A DNA stretch of 64,000 nucleotides from Nissolia schottii (taxonomy: Eukaryota; Streptophyta; Magnoliopsida; Fabales; Fabaceae): contig QANU01086265.1 in assembly GCA_003254905.1 (NCBI GenBank), positions 688,151-752,150 on the forward strand. The letters run 5' to 3'. Positions 1 to 11,585 of the stretch are shown in pieces. Under the pieces are notes generated by a model, which worked only from the letters and a program-made list of their open reading frames with translations, searched no databases and was not told where the DNA came from. The translations under genes and the position numbers were made by a program. The first letter of the stretch is position 1. Every line of letters starts with the position of its first letter.

Positions 1-889
1 CACCTTAACTGAAAATATTTCCCCATTTGAGCTTATGTTATCATGACTGTTTAAAAATGTCTCAAACCATCCACTACCAGATCTCTGCATAGACAGAATA
101 GCGAAATTCCGCACAGGGTTGCAAGCACATTCCGCCCTAACAAGACCACACCAAAGAAGCAAAATATCAGTAAAATCCATACAAATTTAGCAACTAAATC
201 TCAGGATTAGGTGGCATACAATTTTCACCTGCTGTAAGTTTTGGGATTCGGGTAGTGGACGTAAGGAATCTCCCAAGGTTCAATGTTAGGTTCTGGGCAT
301 GCCTTTTGGATGACCTTGACATCTAAAATGCCTATCTTGCTGCTAGTCCCTATCTGCTTCAAACAAATGGAGCATATATACACACCACAAACCATAGCAA
401 AGGTCAACACGACCATCCTCCAAACCAATGTAGTATTTTTCAAACCCTTTACAAGGAGAACATCCTGTAACCATATAGTACAAGATTTTTATTCAATTTA
501 TTATATCAAACGCATAAACTACATATATATACAAATGAATAAAAAGGCCTCAACTTGGTCGATCCAGCAGCCTACGAATAGAATAACCCAACTGAGCTAA
601 ACCATATGCAAACAGAATCTACATCCATAGGAAACTGTCCAATCAAATGCCTAACAACCATTGACCTTCAAAATGCACATATTCGTTTTCCGGTTATTTT
701 AAGAAATCAGATCGGACCATCTCACGTGCCACGGCCCCATGAAAAAACAAAACCAAAAAGGGAATCTTTCACCTCAAGTTTTGGGAAGATTTGAAGGTTA
801 AGAGACAACATGACACATGAGAAGAGTGTAGAAAAAAAAAGGGCGAGAAAAAAACTAACCTTGGCGAAGGAAGAGAGATCATCGGCCAT
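1..889 (-). CDS. Sulfotransferase-like P-loop membrane protein, 5' three exons (partial)
   Basis: Three exons read on the minus strand: 889-860, 464-229 and 136-1, the last running off the window. Introns (859-465 and 228-137) have GT..AG ends and the frame is continuous through both junctions, giving 134 residues. The start is MADDLSSFAK, in a 10-codon first exon. Residues about 26-45 (RMVVLTFAMVCGVYICSICL) form one hydrophobic anchor after a short basic N-terminus, so I infer a type II Golgi/secretory membrane protein. The third exon has FAILSMQRSGSGWFET, which resembles the 5'-phosphosulfate-binding loop of PAPS-dependent sulfotransferases and matches a conserved plant family usually described as P-loop NTPase / NoeE-like sulfotransferase; the substrate is not evident. 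The catalytic remainder is outside the window. An AT-rich TATA-like tract lies around 1085-1100, about 200 bp upstream of the start. A start at 443 would discard the first exon and the acceptor at 465-466. Confidence 0.85.
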
Positions 890-1100
890 TGTAGACGAGC
901 TCAAAAGGAATGCGAACGAAAAGGCATTTTTCAGGTACCCTTTTGGAATCTCTTTTGTGTGTATTTTGATTTTTCTAAAGCTGTTTTCCAGCTCTCATTG
1001 CTGAAACCTGCAGAGGAAAATTGAAGGAAAAGCAAAAGGGTTTCGATGATGAAGGGTGGTGGTGTGACTGAGCGCTTTTTTTCCATATAATATTTTATAT

Positions 1101-3284
1101 TTTATTTTGTTTTCATTTTGGTGTCGTGGGAGAAGAACGAAATGATTAATATAATAAAGTGATTATCTAAATTATACAATCTTCGACGACCGTTGCGTTT
1201 TGTTTCCTTCAATTTTTCAGTGAAAACAATACTTATTTTAATTCTTAGAAATATAAGTTTGAGTCATTTTTATTATTAATTTATTATCATCAAGATAAAT
1301 TATATTTTTATTAATTTATGTCATTAAAAAGAAGAATAATAATAATAATTAAAATTACAAATTAATTATAATTATGCTTAAAATTATAAATAAGATAGTA
1401 AGAATAATTATAATAATAATAAAATTATAATATTAATTAAAATTTATAACTCTTAATATCGTTACAGTCTTATTTTCAGCGTTAATATTGGCAGAAAGTG
1501 GTCTTAGAGAGTCGGCATTTCCCCTTTTTCAGCTGATGGATGGGTCATCCCGCAACCTTGCACCTGGCAATTTCATACCCTTTCGCTGTTCCGGAGGACT
1601 CCGACCAAAGAAAAACGACATCATAAGTGCGCTGCCCTGCTTCATAAAACGACATGCTCGTGACTTTCCGCAAGCTCACCACTTGTACTAAAAGGAAATT
1701 ACGAAGCCATTCACGTTATAAAAAAATAATAATAAGGAATTAAAATTATAATATATATATATCTATATTTATCTAAGGTATTTTATCACCTAACACATAG
1801 TTAATTAGAACGATAAAAATATTTAATTAGTGTTTTCAAAATTTAAACTCGGGTATGTACTTATAATTGTGATTAAAAACAAAATGAACAAATAGGACCA
1901 TTAATGGTGGATTGAGGTCAACAGGGAGAGACGTGATAGCAATTCGAAATTGAATTTGAACGTAAACTGTGAGTAAAAAGTTGGATCAATTTTTTCTGAG
2001 TGAAACCAAAGTTTAAGCATTCAGAGGGAGTTTTGTTTGTAAGAAGATTTTTGATTTCATATTTTCATCAAGTTAAATATTGTCATATAATTAAAAATAG
2101 CTAATATTTTTTTTATTATTAAAAAAATTTATACATTTGAAATAATTTGATTAGTTAGCTATGTAAAAAAATGTATCCTAAGAATAGATGTCAAGTATTC
2201 TTATCATTTTATTTGTAATTTGTTTATACTCCTAAAAAAAATATTTCACTTGTCATTTTTTTTATTTTAAAAAGCATGTCCCTATTTATTTTTATTTCTC
2301 TTATAATTATAAACATTAGTGTTAACAATAAACACCTGTTAGTAAAAAAAAAAAAATAGCTGTAAAAAGAGAAAAAATGTACTTCCTCTAGAACGGAAAT
2401 ACTGAAAATTAAAATTGACCCCTATATTAACATATATTACTTCACAACTTACATACTTTTTTAATCAATTAGCTATCAAGTTTTTTAATAAATAATTTAT
2501 CATTTCTAATCATTTAACTACATACAATTGCCTTCCCAAAAACTACATATAATTGAATGAACATGTCAGCATAATTTTTTTTTTTTGTATAATGGAAAGA
2601 AAAAAAGACAAACCTAAAGCCTGAAAAAAGAGTGTCACAGAAATTAACATGTAGAAGAGGGTTGCGTTATAGGAGGAGAGACCTCTGAAACATGAAAACC
2701 TTTTTTAAATTGACAATGATTATGTTTGGTAAGTAATTAGTAAAAGATAATCTGATATATTTAACTATTTATTTAACGTAGCAGTGTGGCTATAATCCTA
2801 TTTCATCTGTTCTTCGCATGACTTATCAATGTTAAATTCATTAAATTAACTATACCCTAAATTACCTGATTCCAATTTTCTCATGACTTTATAGCAACTA
2901 TATATACTCTACATCGCTTTCTCCATTTCTCATAAGTCATAACGTGGGACTCCCTAGCAAGCAAGCAATTGTAAAGTACTAGATTATATGAATGAGAATT
3001 CCACACGAAATCGTGACCGAAACAAACTACTAGAAGCATGCATATATAAATATATGGACTAGGCGACATTGGCAAGAAATTTAGTCCGGCAAGTAAATGA
3101 GAATGATGCTATTAGACTGACAAAAAAATTATTCTTATTATTTAATGATACTTTCTTTTAGTATCCTTTCTTTTTTATTAATACGGTGTCTTCGGGTAAC
3201 TAGTGATTAATTTTTTGTTAAATGTATAATTAATTTGAAATATATTTTTAGCAAACGTTTACTTTTATATTTCAAACATAGACA

Positions 3285-3320
<36 letters not shown>

Positions 3321-3620
3321 TTTATTCATTAAAAACCAAAAGATATTACTTCCCTTTTGTAAATAAGGATTAAAAAATCCTTATTTAATATATGTTTATC
3401 AACCTCATATTATGCATTGTTATTATTATTTTAATTTTAATGTTTTAATTAAAGGTTCAATATTAAATAGTATTTATGATTCAATTGTTTTATCCTTAGA
3501 GGTGTCTACAAATCAGTAAATGGATTAGTTATCAGGCTTACATCGGCGGACACCTTCGTCATGTACCAAAAAAAAGTATTTATGATGTTTAGAGACACAA
3601 AAATAATATAAAATATAGAG
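1101..3620. other. AT-rich intergenic DNA, no gene recognised
   Basis: Homopolymer-rich AT sequence. One short higher-GC patch at 1480-1690 has an open frame of 67 codons with no recognisable domain, which I do not call a gene. Nothing else is supported here apart from the microsatellite at 3285-3320. Confidence 0.6.
3285..3320. repeat. (GT)n(AT)n microsatellite
   Basis: A run of GT dinucleotides passes directly into about 14 AT dinucleotides. Confidence 0.9.
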
Positions 3621-3795
3621 TTTAATTTCAATGCCTTGTCCGTGTAAAAAATTTTACACTGTCATTTAATCAATTTATTTTATTGAGATAACATTTCAAG
3701 TAATGAGTGTAATAATTACCAATATATATTGATGTATCGGTATATAATTTTTTACATTGTCAGTGTATTTCATTTAAATACTAAAATAAAATGTA
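3621..3795. mobile_element. Probable small MITE with imperfect inverted ends
   Basis: The two ends contain imperfect inverted repeats built around GTGTAAAAAATTTTA on the left and the complement of TATAATTTTTTACAT on the right. The interior is AT-rich with no ORF. The exact ends and a target duplication could not be fixed. Sequence near 61905-61940 (AATACACTGACAATATAA) resembles one end and may be a relic of the same family. Confidence 0.4.
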
Positions 3796-4221
3796 AAACT
3801 TTCTCGACATTAATTTTTTTTATTCACATGCACAAAAAAAATATATTCACAGAACTTAAAATTGAGACATTACTTAATCAGGTCGGTTTGGTTTTGTTCA
3901 GTGAAATCGAGTTGATTTGGTTCAATTTGGGAGAAGGTGTTTAAATCAATCATTTTGGATTAGTTCGATTTTTGCAATTTTTATTACTAAATCCGAACTA
4001 AACCAAGCTCCTAAATTCATAATATTTTTTAAAATATCAAAAAATAAAAAGGAAGATTTGTGAAAAAAAAATAGAAAATATGATAAATCACTAAAGCATG
4101 ATCCATACCGGTACCGTTATTTGGCTCGACAAGAGCTCGACACTTGGAGTGAAGCCAAGATTTCATTTTAGGGGGCCGAGCCAAGACTATGATACTTTAT
4201 AGAATAAATTAAGTTTATTAT

Positions 4222-5935
4222 ATTAACGACCCAAAAAATTGTTACCAATACACAAAGGACTAGTTCCCTTACGAAAGTCTCTTAAGGAACGTTTTTCATA
4301 AAAACGTGCATTTTAAACTTTAAATAAAACAAACTAAAACATCTTTTTTGAATAAACATAAATAAACTCTTTCCAATAAACACAAATATACATGCAAAAT
4401 ACGCGACCGTTTTGAAAATCTTGTCTATATATAATTGGAGCACTCTAGACACCGATTCAATTATAAAATAAAAATAATCTAACATGAACTTATATATAAC
4501 TTTATCTCGAGGTGAATAAACTCTTTACAATAAACATAAATATACATGTAAAATACGTGATTGTTTGGAAAATCCTGTCTGTATACAATTGGAGCACTTT
4601 AGACATTGATTCGTTTATAAAATAAAAATAATCTAACATGAACTTATAGATAGTTTTACCTCAATGTGACTGTTTACTCAAGAATTCAAACGTCATTGCA
4701 ACTGACCATAACTTCCATGAAACTGCTGTTAAAACTTAACCTGCAATTAGAATGGGAGGTTGAAGGGTGACAACTCTGGGGAGAGCCTTAATGAGCGAAC
4801 GATCACTCACAGCACCCATGACACATTTCAAAACATGGACATACATAATGCAATACATATAATACTATTCATATAAAAATATTATAATATTGTAATAATA
4901 CTAGTAACAACCCTTTCATAAAAATATTTAAAACCAATAGCAATTAAGGAGGTATCTAAATATATGAATCTTGAGCAATACAGTCTAACTATATATGATG
5001 ATGGATCTGGGGTTTCACAATCTTGCCATATTCTATATTATATATGACATCGAGTTTCATGGGTTGCCTATATTCGGGTTTCATGGTCTTACCTTAATTA
5101 TTCTATTTGTTTGAAACCTATTTTACATGATGATCGTACAAGATATATCATAGTCAATGTAAATTGTTGCTAACGTATAGCTCTATCCTAAATTTCACTC
5201 ACGTGAAAACAACTTAAATAAGATAACCTAAACATGATAATTGAAATAACTGACATAATCATAACATTTGAAATCCATGAACATACACACATAACATGAT
5301 GATCTTTGTGCAATAAAACAATGGTCACATATTGGTTCCAAAATGGCTTTTCATAATTCTCTAAATTTCTTTGTAAACTATTTCATAAACTTTATAAATA
5401 TAAATATAATTTTCATAAATAAAATACACACATCTCTATAAAAAGATTTCAATAAAACAATTTTATAAATATTTTCTTAAAACAAATCCTTATTTTCTAA
5501 AAATGACTTTTCATAAAACAAATCCTTAATTTTATAAAAGTATGATAAATACTAAAACTAAATCATGCTAATAAAATATAAACATAAAATAATGTCTAAA
5601 AATAAACCATGAGCAACAACCCACCCACTTGGAATTGCTAATTGTTGTTCCTTGCGAGCTCGATAGGAACTCGAACGATATTAGACTGACTTAGAACACT
5701 CTAATGGCTTGACATTGACACCTTATGTGAAGACACCGCTTCTCCACTAACAAAAATATCAAACTAGAGCGAATAGTCCCACTAGAAGCGGAAACTTCAA
5801 GGTATTGAGTGAATTAACAAATATAAACCCTTTGGTAAGGGTTCTATTTACAGGGGAATGTTATCATCCCAACTCTCAAAAACTACTGATGTGAAACTAG
5901 AAGTTAACACTAAACTTTTTTGCCTTCTTATTTTT
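4222..5935 (-). mobile_element. Decayed solo LTR, family of 11586-13100
   Basis: Stretches align in order with the bounded element at 11586-13100: the cataaaaacgtgc-like start, the aataaacataaatatacatg blocks, 'ggagcactctagac', and the GAGTGAATTAA segment near the other end. By the TATA orientation (promoter at 5845-5897) the element points to the minus strand. This copy is strongly diverged and its ends are approximate. It holds a roughly 145-bp internal tandem duplication (about 4365-4500 and 4512-4660). Confidence 0.65.
5845..5897 (-). promoter_or_regulatory. Degenerate USE-like element plus TATA, 34-bp spacing
   Basis: Read on the minus strand, GTTTCACATCA (5897-5887) is followed after exactly 34 bp by TGTAAATA (5852-5845). 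These occupy the positions of GTCCCACATCG and TATATATA in the better-preserved copy at 12997-13049. The motif is decayed but the spacing is unchanged. Confidence 0.45.
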
Positions 5936-6641
5936 AAACTAAATATAAAATGCATTACTAATAAATTTTTAAAATCAAAATAATATAAAGTCATTTATTT
6001 TAAAATTAACCTATTAATTAAGAAGCATTAATTAATTTTCATATTGTCTTATTTAAATTTAAAAGCATTTTATCTTATCTCATACTTTCTAATTAAATTT
6101 TAAAAGCATCTTCTCTTATTTCTTATTTTCTATTCAAATTTTAAAATATGAAAACAAAATCTCATGTCATCTAAAAATAGAAAAAATGAGATACTACAAA
6201 AAGTCAACATTTTTTACTACGAGGATCCACTCAAAATTACTTTAGACACTTTATTCTACATTCTAAGGTCATTGGAACGTACGAGGCACGCAATTATTGT
6301 ATTTGTAATAAATTTTGTCAGCACTTTTTTCAATCAAAATCACCATATCAACTGTATGAAAATTATTTCGTTAAGTTATCCCTACATTAAAAATATGCTA
6401 GCTCTGAAACAACTCCTTTTACAAAACCTAACATAAGTGGGGGAATGCAAACATTTAAGGACTTTTATAAGTTTGATCTACTCTACATTGCTACAGTGGA
6501 AAAAGAAAAAGAAAAAAGAAAAAAGAAAACTGCTGATTGTTTGTTATGGCAATTTATTTCTTGACCAACCGTTTTCTACCCCCTATTCCTTCTCTCTTAT
6601 TAAGAGAACAGGTCACACACACACACACTTTCTCAGTCCCC
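5936..6641. other. AT-rich DNA and upstream region of the first carboxylesterase
   Basis: No domain-bearing ORF. The last 150 bp contain A/G-rich and (AC)n tracts immediately before the carboxylesterase start. TTTATAAGT near 6473 is the best TATA-like candidate but is weak. Confidence 0.5.
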
Positions 6642-7547
6642 ATGGATCCCATTCCCAACAAAGAGGTTGCCCGCGAGTTCCCCCACCTCTTCCGCCTCTA
6701 CAAAGACGGCACCGTCCAGCGCTTCACCGGCACCGACACCGCCCCTCCCGGCACCAACCCCCTCACCAACGTCCTCTCCAAAGACCTCACCATCAACCCC
6801 CTCACCGGCGTCGCCGCCCGCCTCTACCTCCCTCCCCATGCCTCCGGGAAACTCCCCCTCCTCATCTACATCCACGGCGGCGCCTTCTGCATCTGCACCC
6901 CCTTCAACCCCGCCTACCACCGCCACATGAACGCCGTCTCCGCCGCCGCCACCGCCCTCGTCGTCTCCGTCCACTACCGCCTCGCCCCGGAGCACCCCCT
7001 CCCCGCCGCCTACGACGACACCTGGGAGGCCATCCAGTGGGCCGCCTCCCACGCCGCCGCCCCCGGCCCGGATCCCTGGCTGAACGACCACGCCGATTTC
7101 ACCCGCGTGTTCTTCGCCGGCGACAGCGCCGGCGGCAACCTGGCGCACAATATGGCGATGCGCGCTTCGAGCGAGCCGCTCCCACAGCTGAGCCTGGAAG
7201 GCGTCGTCTTGATCCACCCGTACTTCGGGAACGAGAAGAAGGACGAGCTGATAGAGTTCCTGTACCCGACGTACGGTGGGCCCGACGACCCGAAGATACA
7301 TGTGGCGAAGGATCCGAAACTGTCGGGTATGGGTTGCAGGAGGGTGCTGGTGCTGATTGCGGAGAAGGACTTCTTGAGAGAGAGAGGGCGGAGCTACTAT
7401 CACACGTTGAAGGGTAGCGGGTGGAAGGGAACGGTGGATATGGTGGAGACAGAAGGAGAGGGGCACGTGTTTCATTTGTTCGACCCCACCAAGGAAAAAT
7501 CTGTTGAGCTCGTTAATCACTTTGTCTCTTTCATCACACAAACCTAG
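6642..7547 (+). CDS. Carboxylesterase, plant CXE / HIDH-like (alpha/beta hydrolase-3)
   Basis: Intronless ORF of 301 residues. It belongs to the plant carboxylesterase family (hormone-sensitive-lipase type) that includes CXE esterases, HSR203J and 2-hydroxyisoflavanone dehydratase; members hydrolyse or dehydrate small esters and flavonoids, normally in the cytosol. Visible features: the FRLYKDGTVQR N-terminal signature (17-27), oxyanion motif HGGA (78-81), YRLAPEHPLPAAYDD (112-126), nucleophile Ser162 in GDSAGGN, Asp243 in AEKDFL and His275 in EGHVFHLF. The active-site residue is Ser, not the Thr of true HIDH, so esterase activity is more likely than isoflavanone dehydration. The protein is slightly short for the family because the segment after HPYF (191-195) is compact. 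Met at 6642 is chosen for its CCCCATGGA context and because families start just before this point; an in-frame ATG at 6537 would add 35 residues without similarity. Codon third positions are almost all C/G in the first half and relax toward the 3' end. No signal peptide is seen. Confidence 0.93.
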   Translation: MDPIPNKEVAREFPHLFRLYKDGTVQRFTGTDTAPPGTNPLTNVLSKDLTINPLTGVAARLYLPPHASGKLPLLIYIHGGAFCICTPFNPAYHRHMNAVSAAATALVVSVHYRLAPEHPLPAAYDDTWEAIQWAASHAAAPGPDPWLNDHADFTRVFFAGDSAGGNLAHNMAMRASSEPLPQLSLEGVVLIHPYFGNEKKDELIEFLYPTYGGPDDPKIHVAKDPKLSGMGCRRVLVLIAEKDFLRERGRSYYHTLKGSGWKGTVDMVETEGEGHVFHLFDPTKEKSVELVNHFVSFITQT

Positions 7548-8859
7548 AGAGACATAAATAATTAATTAATACAATAATAATAATAGAGTAAGGTTAAAGT
7601 GATACTTATTTGGCCATAAAGTGTAGGGTTTACGGATGTAGTTGTAATTGCGTTAAAATTGTCTCCAATGCTTTTCAATTTTCATAATAATACCACTTGT
7701 CGTCTTTGTTCTCTACTAAGTAGTTAGATTAGACCACCAAATAATTATACTACTGTTCTAGTATTGCTTTTTTCCTCTCTTTTGTGTTTTTCTTTCTAGG
7801 TTTGTGATTTGTGTCATGTGAGGCAGAGCTGACATGAATTCGTACAAGGAAAAATATGGGGAATACCTTAATTGGTTTGTTCAGCTTTATATCTATACAT
7901 TGATTTCGATAACCATGAAAAGTTTAGGGAAATTGGCTTGTGAATTGTGTGATGTAATTTTTGTGGTTGTTACCTGGCATTTGCACGGAACTGCATACAC
8001 CTTGCTATCAATGATTCAATGCTCTCTTTTGTGCCCTTGTTTTAAGGGGAGGGAGTGGCCACCCACAAGTCATAGATTCTTTCTCGAGTGTGTTTAGGGA
8101 TCTATTTGTTGTATCAAATTAAATCCGGTATTTACTTCTACATCTGGAATTCGTAACTTTGAAAGCACGTGGATTGATTTGAATTGTAAAGCATCATGGT
8201 TTCAGTTTTCACACACTACGGAATGCATGTTTTCGGAAGGAGAGTAATCTCTACGGAAAAATTAGGTAGCTTTTGGTAGAAACTGCTTACCATCAAATTT
8301 GTTCATTGTCATCAACTACGGTTTCTGACAGATACGGCTTAACTATACAGTGCGTTATGGGACAAAAGAAAGAAAGAAAAAAAATGCAACGCGTCAGCTT
8401 TATTTTTTTCCCCCTTTTCATTCTTATTCTTAATTGACGTGTTATTTATACTGATATTTTTAATTTTTATATTTATTGTCTAAGTTACACTTCACTCCCA
8501 ACAGAAAAATTGTTAGGTCTACTAATTTTGAACCGATAGCTATACCTTCTAAGCAATGAGTAGGGTACTTAGACAAAGAAATACGTAAAAATAAAACATC
8601 ATTTTTATATAATTAATGTTAAAAATAAATCAAAGAGTTATGTATATTGATTGTATAAGAGATATTGTACCAACTCATATCATAATGATGCATAAAATGT
8701 GAGTCGACACAACATCTTATACATAATGAGTATAATCAACGTTTCTCAATTTGAAAAGATGATGACTTAGTTATTTTAAAATAATATTGTAAAACAATGC
8801 AAACAATTAGAATTTATCTTTAGTTGATGTGTTAACCAAATTAATATTAAATAGGAATG
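7548..8859. other. Intergenic DNA downstream of the carboxylesterase
   Basis: Contains the AT-rich 3' flank of the gene. An 87-codon open frame at 7834-8097 has no recognisable domain and is not called. Nothing else is supported. Confidence 0.6.
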
Positions 8860-8864
8860 GATCT

Positions 8865-9427
8865 TGTTATGGCCCAAGAGGGAGAGGCCCAAGCGAACTA
8901 AACGTAGACCTTAGGGGTGGGGAGACTTTGAGCATGGAACACCAGAAGAAGGCCCAAGGATAGCTCAGGATATGCATCACAGACAACTCATTTGAGATAG
9001 CTCACAACATGTGAAACGCAGAAGGATAAGGGTGTACCAATCATTGGATCGTTAGGATCTTCTATAAGCTTTTCAATTCAGCACTAGGGTTTTCGTTATG
9101 AGTCCTGCTACACGTACACCAAAATCGTACACTATACATACACTATATACTTATATACATAAAATCTGTGTTTTAATGCATGTAATGTTTGTGCACTTAA
9201 TTAAGTATAATTAAGAATATCATCTATAAGTTTGTAATGTTTGTGCACTCATGAAAATAAAGTTTGTACATTATTAATGGTGTATGTATGAGTGTATAAA
9301 ATTGGGTGTACATGTAGCATTTTTGTTTCGTTATTGTATTTATACTTCCTTGAAGCTCATCGAGCATCAATGAATGAAGCATTTTCTTTACACCTTTTAT
9401 AGTTGTAGAGGTAGGATATTCATGACA
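8865..9427 (+). repeat. 5' LTR of the chromovirus, enlarged by a MITE
   Basis: Matches the 3' LTR (15459-15815) from TGTTATGGCCCAAGAGGG to the terminal ACA, apart from a MITE at 9100-9325 plus its target duplication, and a short segment present only in the 3' copy. TTTTGGCGCTCTC follows immediately and is the probable primer-binding region. Confidence 0.9.
9100..9325. mobile_element. MULE-type MITE, 226 bp
   Basis: A 226-bp insertion in the 5' LTR, absent from the 3' LTR, flanked by the 9-bp direct repeat TTTCGTTAT (9091-9099 and 9326-9334). Terminal inverted repeats TGCTACACGTACACC and GGTGTACATGTAGCA lie at 9106-9120 and 9305-9319. A 9-bp TSD indicates Mutator-like mobilisation. There is no coding capacity. 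A 227-bp sibling lies at 30058-30284. Confidence 0.9.
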
Positions 9428-9453
9428 TTTTGGCGCTCTCATTTTTGTTCTCT

Positions 9454-10490
9454 ATGGCAGTCGAAGAAACACCACCCACCCCAGAACCTTTGATCGCCTT
9501 CATTTCTGAGCAACTCCAAGAGGTCCTCAAATGCATTCAGCTTGTCGAAAACCGCCCCTTTTCCCTCGATAGACCACCAAACCCACCATTTTTGCCCCTA
9601 CTCGCATATTATCCACACACTCTTCCCTTCACCCTAACCGTACCTTACTCGCTTAGCCCACTGCCACCACCATCGTCGGCCTACACACAACTACCCTTCT
9701 TTCTTCATCAATGCCTCTACAACAACCCCATTTTTTTCTCAACACCCCAGCTCACCACACCGCTGCCACCTCTCCACTGCACTACACCACCATACGTTTT
9801 GACCACCACACACCGCACTCAGCCACTTGGTCCAAACTTTAAACTGGACGTTCCCCGTTTCAACGGCTCTGATGCTATGGGGTGGATATTCAAAATGTCC
9901 CAATTTTTTTACTACCACCAAACCTCATTAGACCAACGTCTCACCATCACCTCCCTATACTTCAACAACGAAGCTTTGACGTGGTACCAATGGTTGCGCG
10001 ACAACCATCAACTTCCTTCCTGGACGTCCTTCCTCGTATCTATTCAAGCATGTTTTGCCTCTTCGTTGTATAAGGATGCTGGGGGTTCCCTATTCAAACT
10101 TCGACAGTCAGGGACTGTCTGATAATACCAGGCTCAATTCGAGTCCTTGGCTAATCGTGTCTTTGGCCCCCCTTTCAGTTTTTTCTTAGTTGCTTTATCT
10201 TCGGCCTCAAACCAGAGATTTGTTGCGAACTACAAACAATGGTGCCAACGCCACTGCCCCAAGCCATCTCACTAGCCAAAATCTAAGAGGAAAAGCTTCG
10301 AGACATCGTAATAGCCACTAAGCGCATGCTCACCTTCACTCGACCGTCACCACCTCCCAACACCAAGCCACTAACCTCTTTACCTATCAAACGCCTTACT
10401 CCATCTCAAATGCAGGTGTGACGCGAACAAGGGCTTTGCTATAACTACGACGAGAAGTTCGTCCCTGGGCATAGGTGCAAACCTAAATTC
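9454..10490 (+). pseudogene. gag of the chromovirus (degenerate)
   Basis: The frame opens at 9454 and stops at 10122 after 222 residues. It includes the capsid-type segment with FNGSDAMGWIFKMSQFF and LTWYQWLRDN typical of plant Ty3 gag. Reading continues in another frame to a nucleocapsid knuckle near 10427-10480 whose second Cys is replaced by Tyr. The early stop and the damaged knuckle make it non-functional. Confidence 0.8.
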
Positions 10491-10639
10491 TTCTTATTGT
10501 TAGCAGAAACCTCGACAGAAGGAGAGGAACTGGAATTAACACTTCCTGCGATAGAGACCCAGGTTCCTATGGTCGAATCGGAAATAGAGCCCACAAATAT
10601 TAACATGCATGCTCTCACTAGGCACTCACCTCCTTGAAC

Positions 10640-11060
10640 CATGTGTGTCCCAGGGAAGCTGGCATCTCACTCTGTCCAAATCCTCATAGACGAAGGTACA
10701 ACTCACAAATTTATCTAGGATCACATGGCCCGCTTCTTGGACCTCCCAATGATGCAGGCCCAAGAATTTCGCATACTCGTCAGCAATGGGGAAGAAATTC
10801 CCTGCACAATGGTATGTAAAGATGTCCCTATTCAATTACAATCTTATAGCTTTCCTATTGATATGTATGTAATGACATTTGGGGGAGTGGATGTTGTGTT
10901 AGGGATTCAATGGTTAAGACAACTAGGATTGATATTAACTGATTATGAGGCTTTACCGATGAAATTTATTTGGCAACAGAAACTTGTAGAACTTACTGGT
11001 AATAACCCCCCTCCCCCACCACGACTAAAATTCCTCTACACCAACTTAGACGAGTAGTAG
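10640..11060 (+). pseudogene. Retropepsin region of the chromovirus
   Basis: The frame at 10725-11057 shows the C-terminal part of a Ty3 aspartic protease, including VDVVLGIQWLRQLG. The active-site area just upstream (near 10690) lies in a different frame and has the Asp-x-Gly motif altered. Confidence 0.7.
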
Positions 11061-11585
11061 TAATTGATGCAACATCTTAGTTTTATCAATTACAAGCTTC
11101 ATTACTTACCCTATCCCAACCCATAGACCACCACATCATCCAACTTCTCTTCACATACTCTCACCTATTCACTAAGACCACATCCTTACCCACATAAAGA
11201 ACCCGAACTCACTACACACACTTGACACCTCAGGCCAAACCCATTAATGTCAAACCATACCATTACCCTCAGTTCCAAAAACACAAAAATGAATCTCAAG
11301 TCCGTGAAATGCTTTCCCAAGGGGTAATCCAACCAAGCACTGAGGCCTTTTCCTCCTCGATTTTATTGGTTAAGAATAAAGACAATTCTTAGAGGTTTTG
11401 TGTCAACTATAGGGCACTCAACGCCATTACCATCAAAGACCAACTCCCCAGTCCTACCATAGATGAACTCTTGGACGAATTAGCCCCTTTCCCCAAGCTG
11501 GACCTCCGCTCAGGGTACCATCAAATCCTTATGAACCCTAAGGATGTGCCAAAAACAGTCTCCCAAACTCATGTCAGGCACTATG

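Noticed and set aside
1488-1691. 67-codon ORF in a less AT-rich patch
   Set aside because: No domain, no upstream promoter pattern, and no splice-compatible neighbours that I could see.
6437-7541. Long overlapping ORFs on both strands over the first carboxylesterase (326 aa plus, 302 aa minus, 87 aa plus)
   Set aside because: Pro/Arg/Gly-rich translations produced by high GC3; only the 6642-7547 frame has family motifs.
7834-8097. 87-codon ORF after the first carboxylesterase
   Set aside because: No recognisable domain or codon bias; AT-rich chance ORF.
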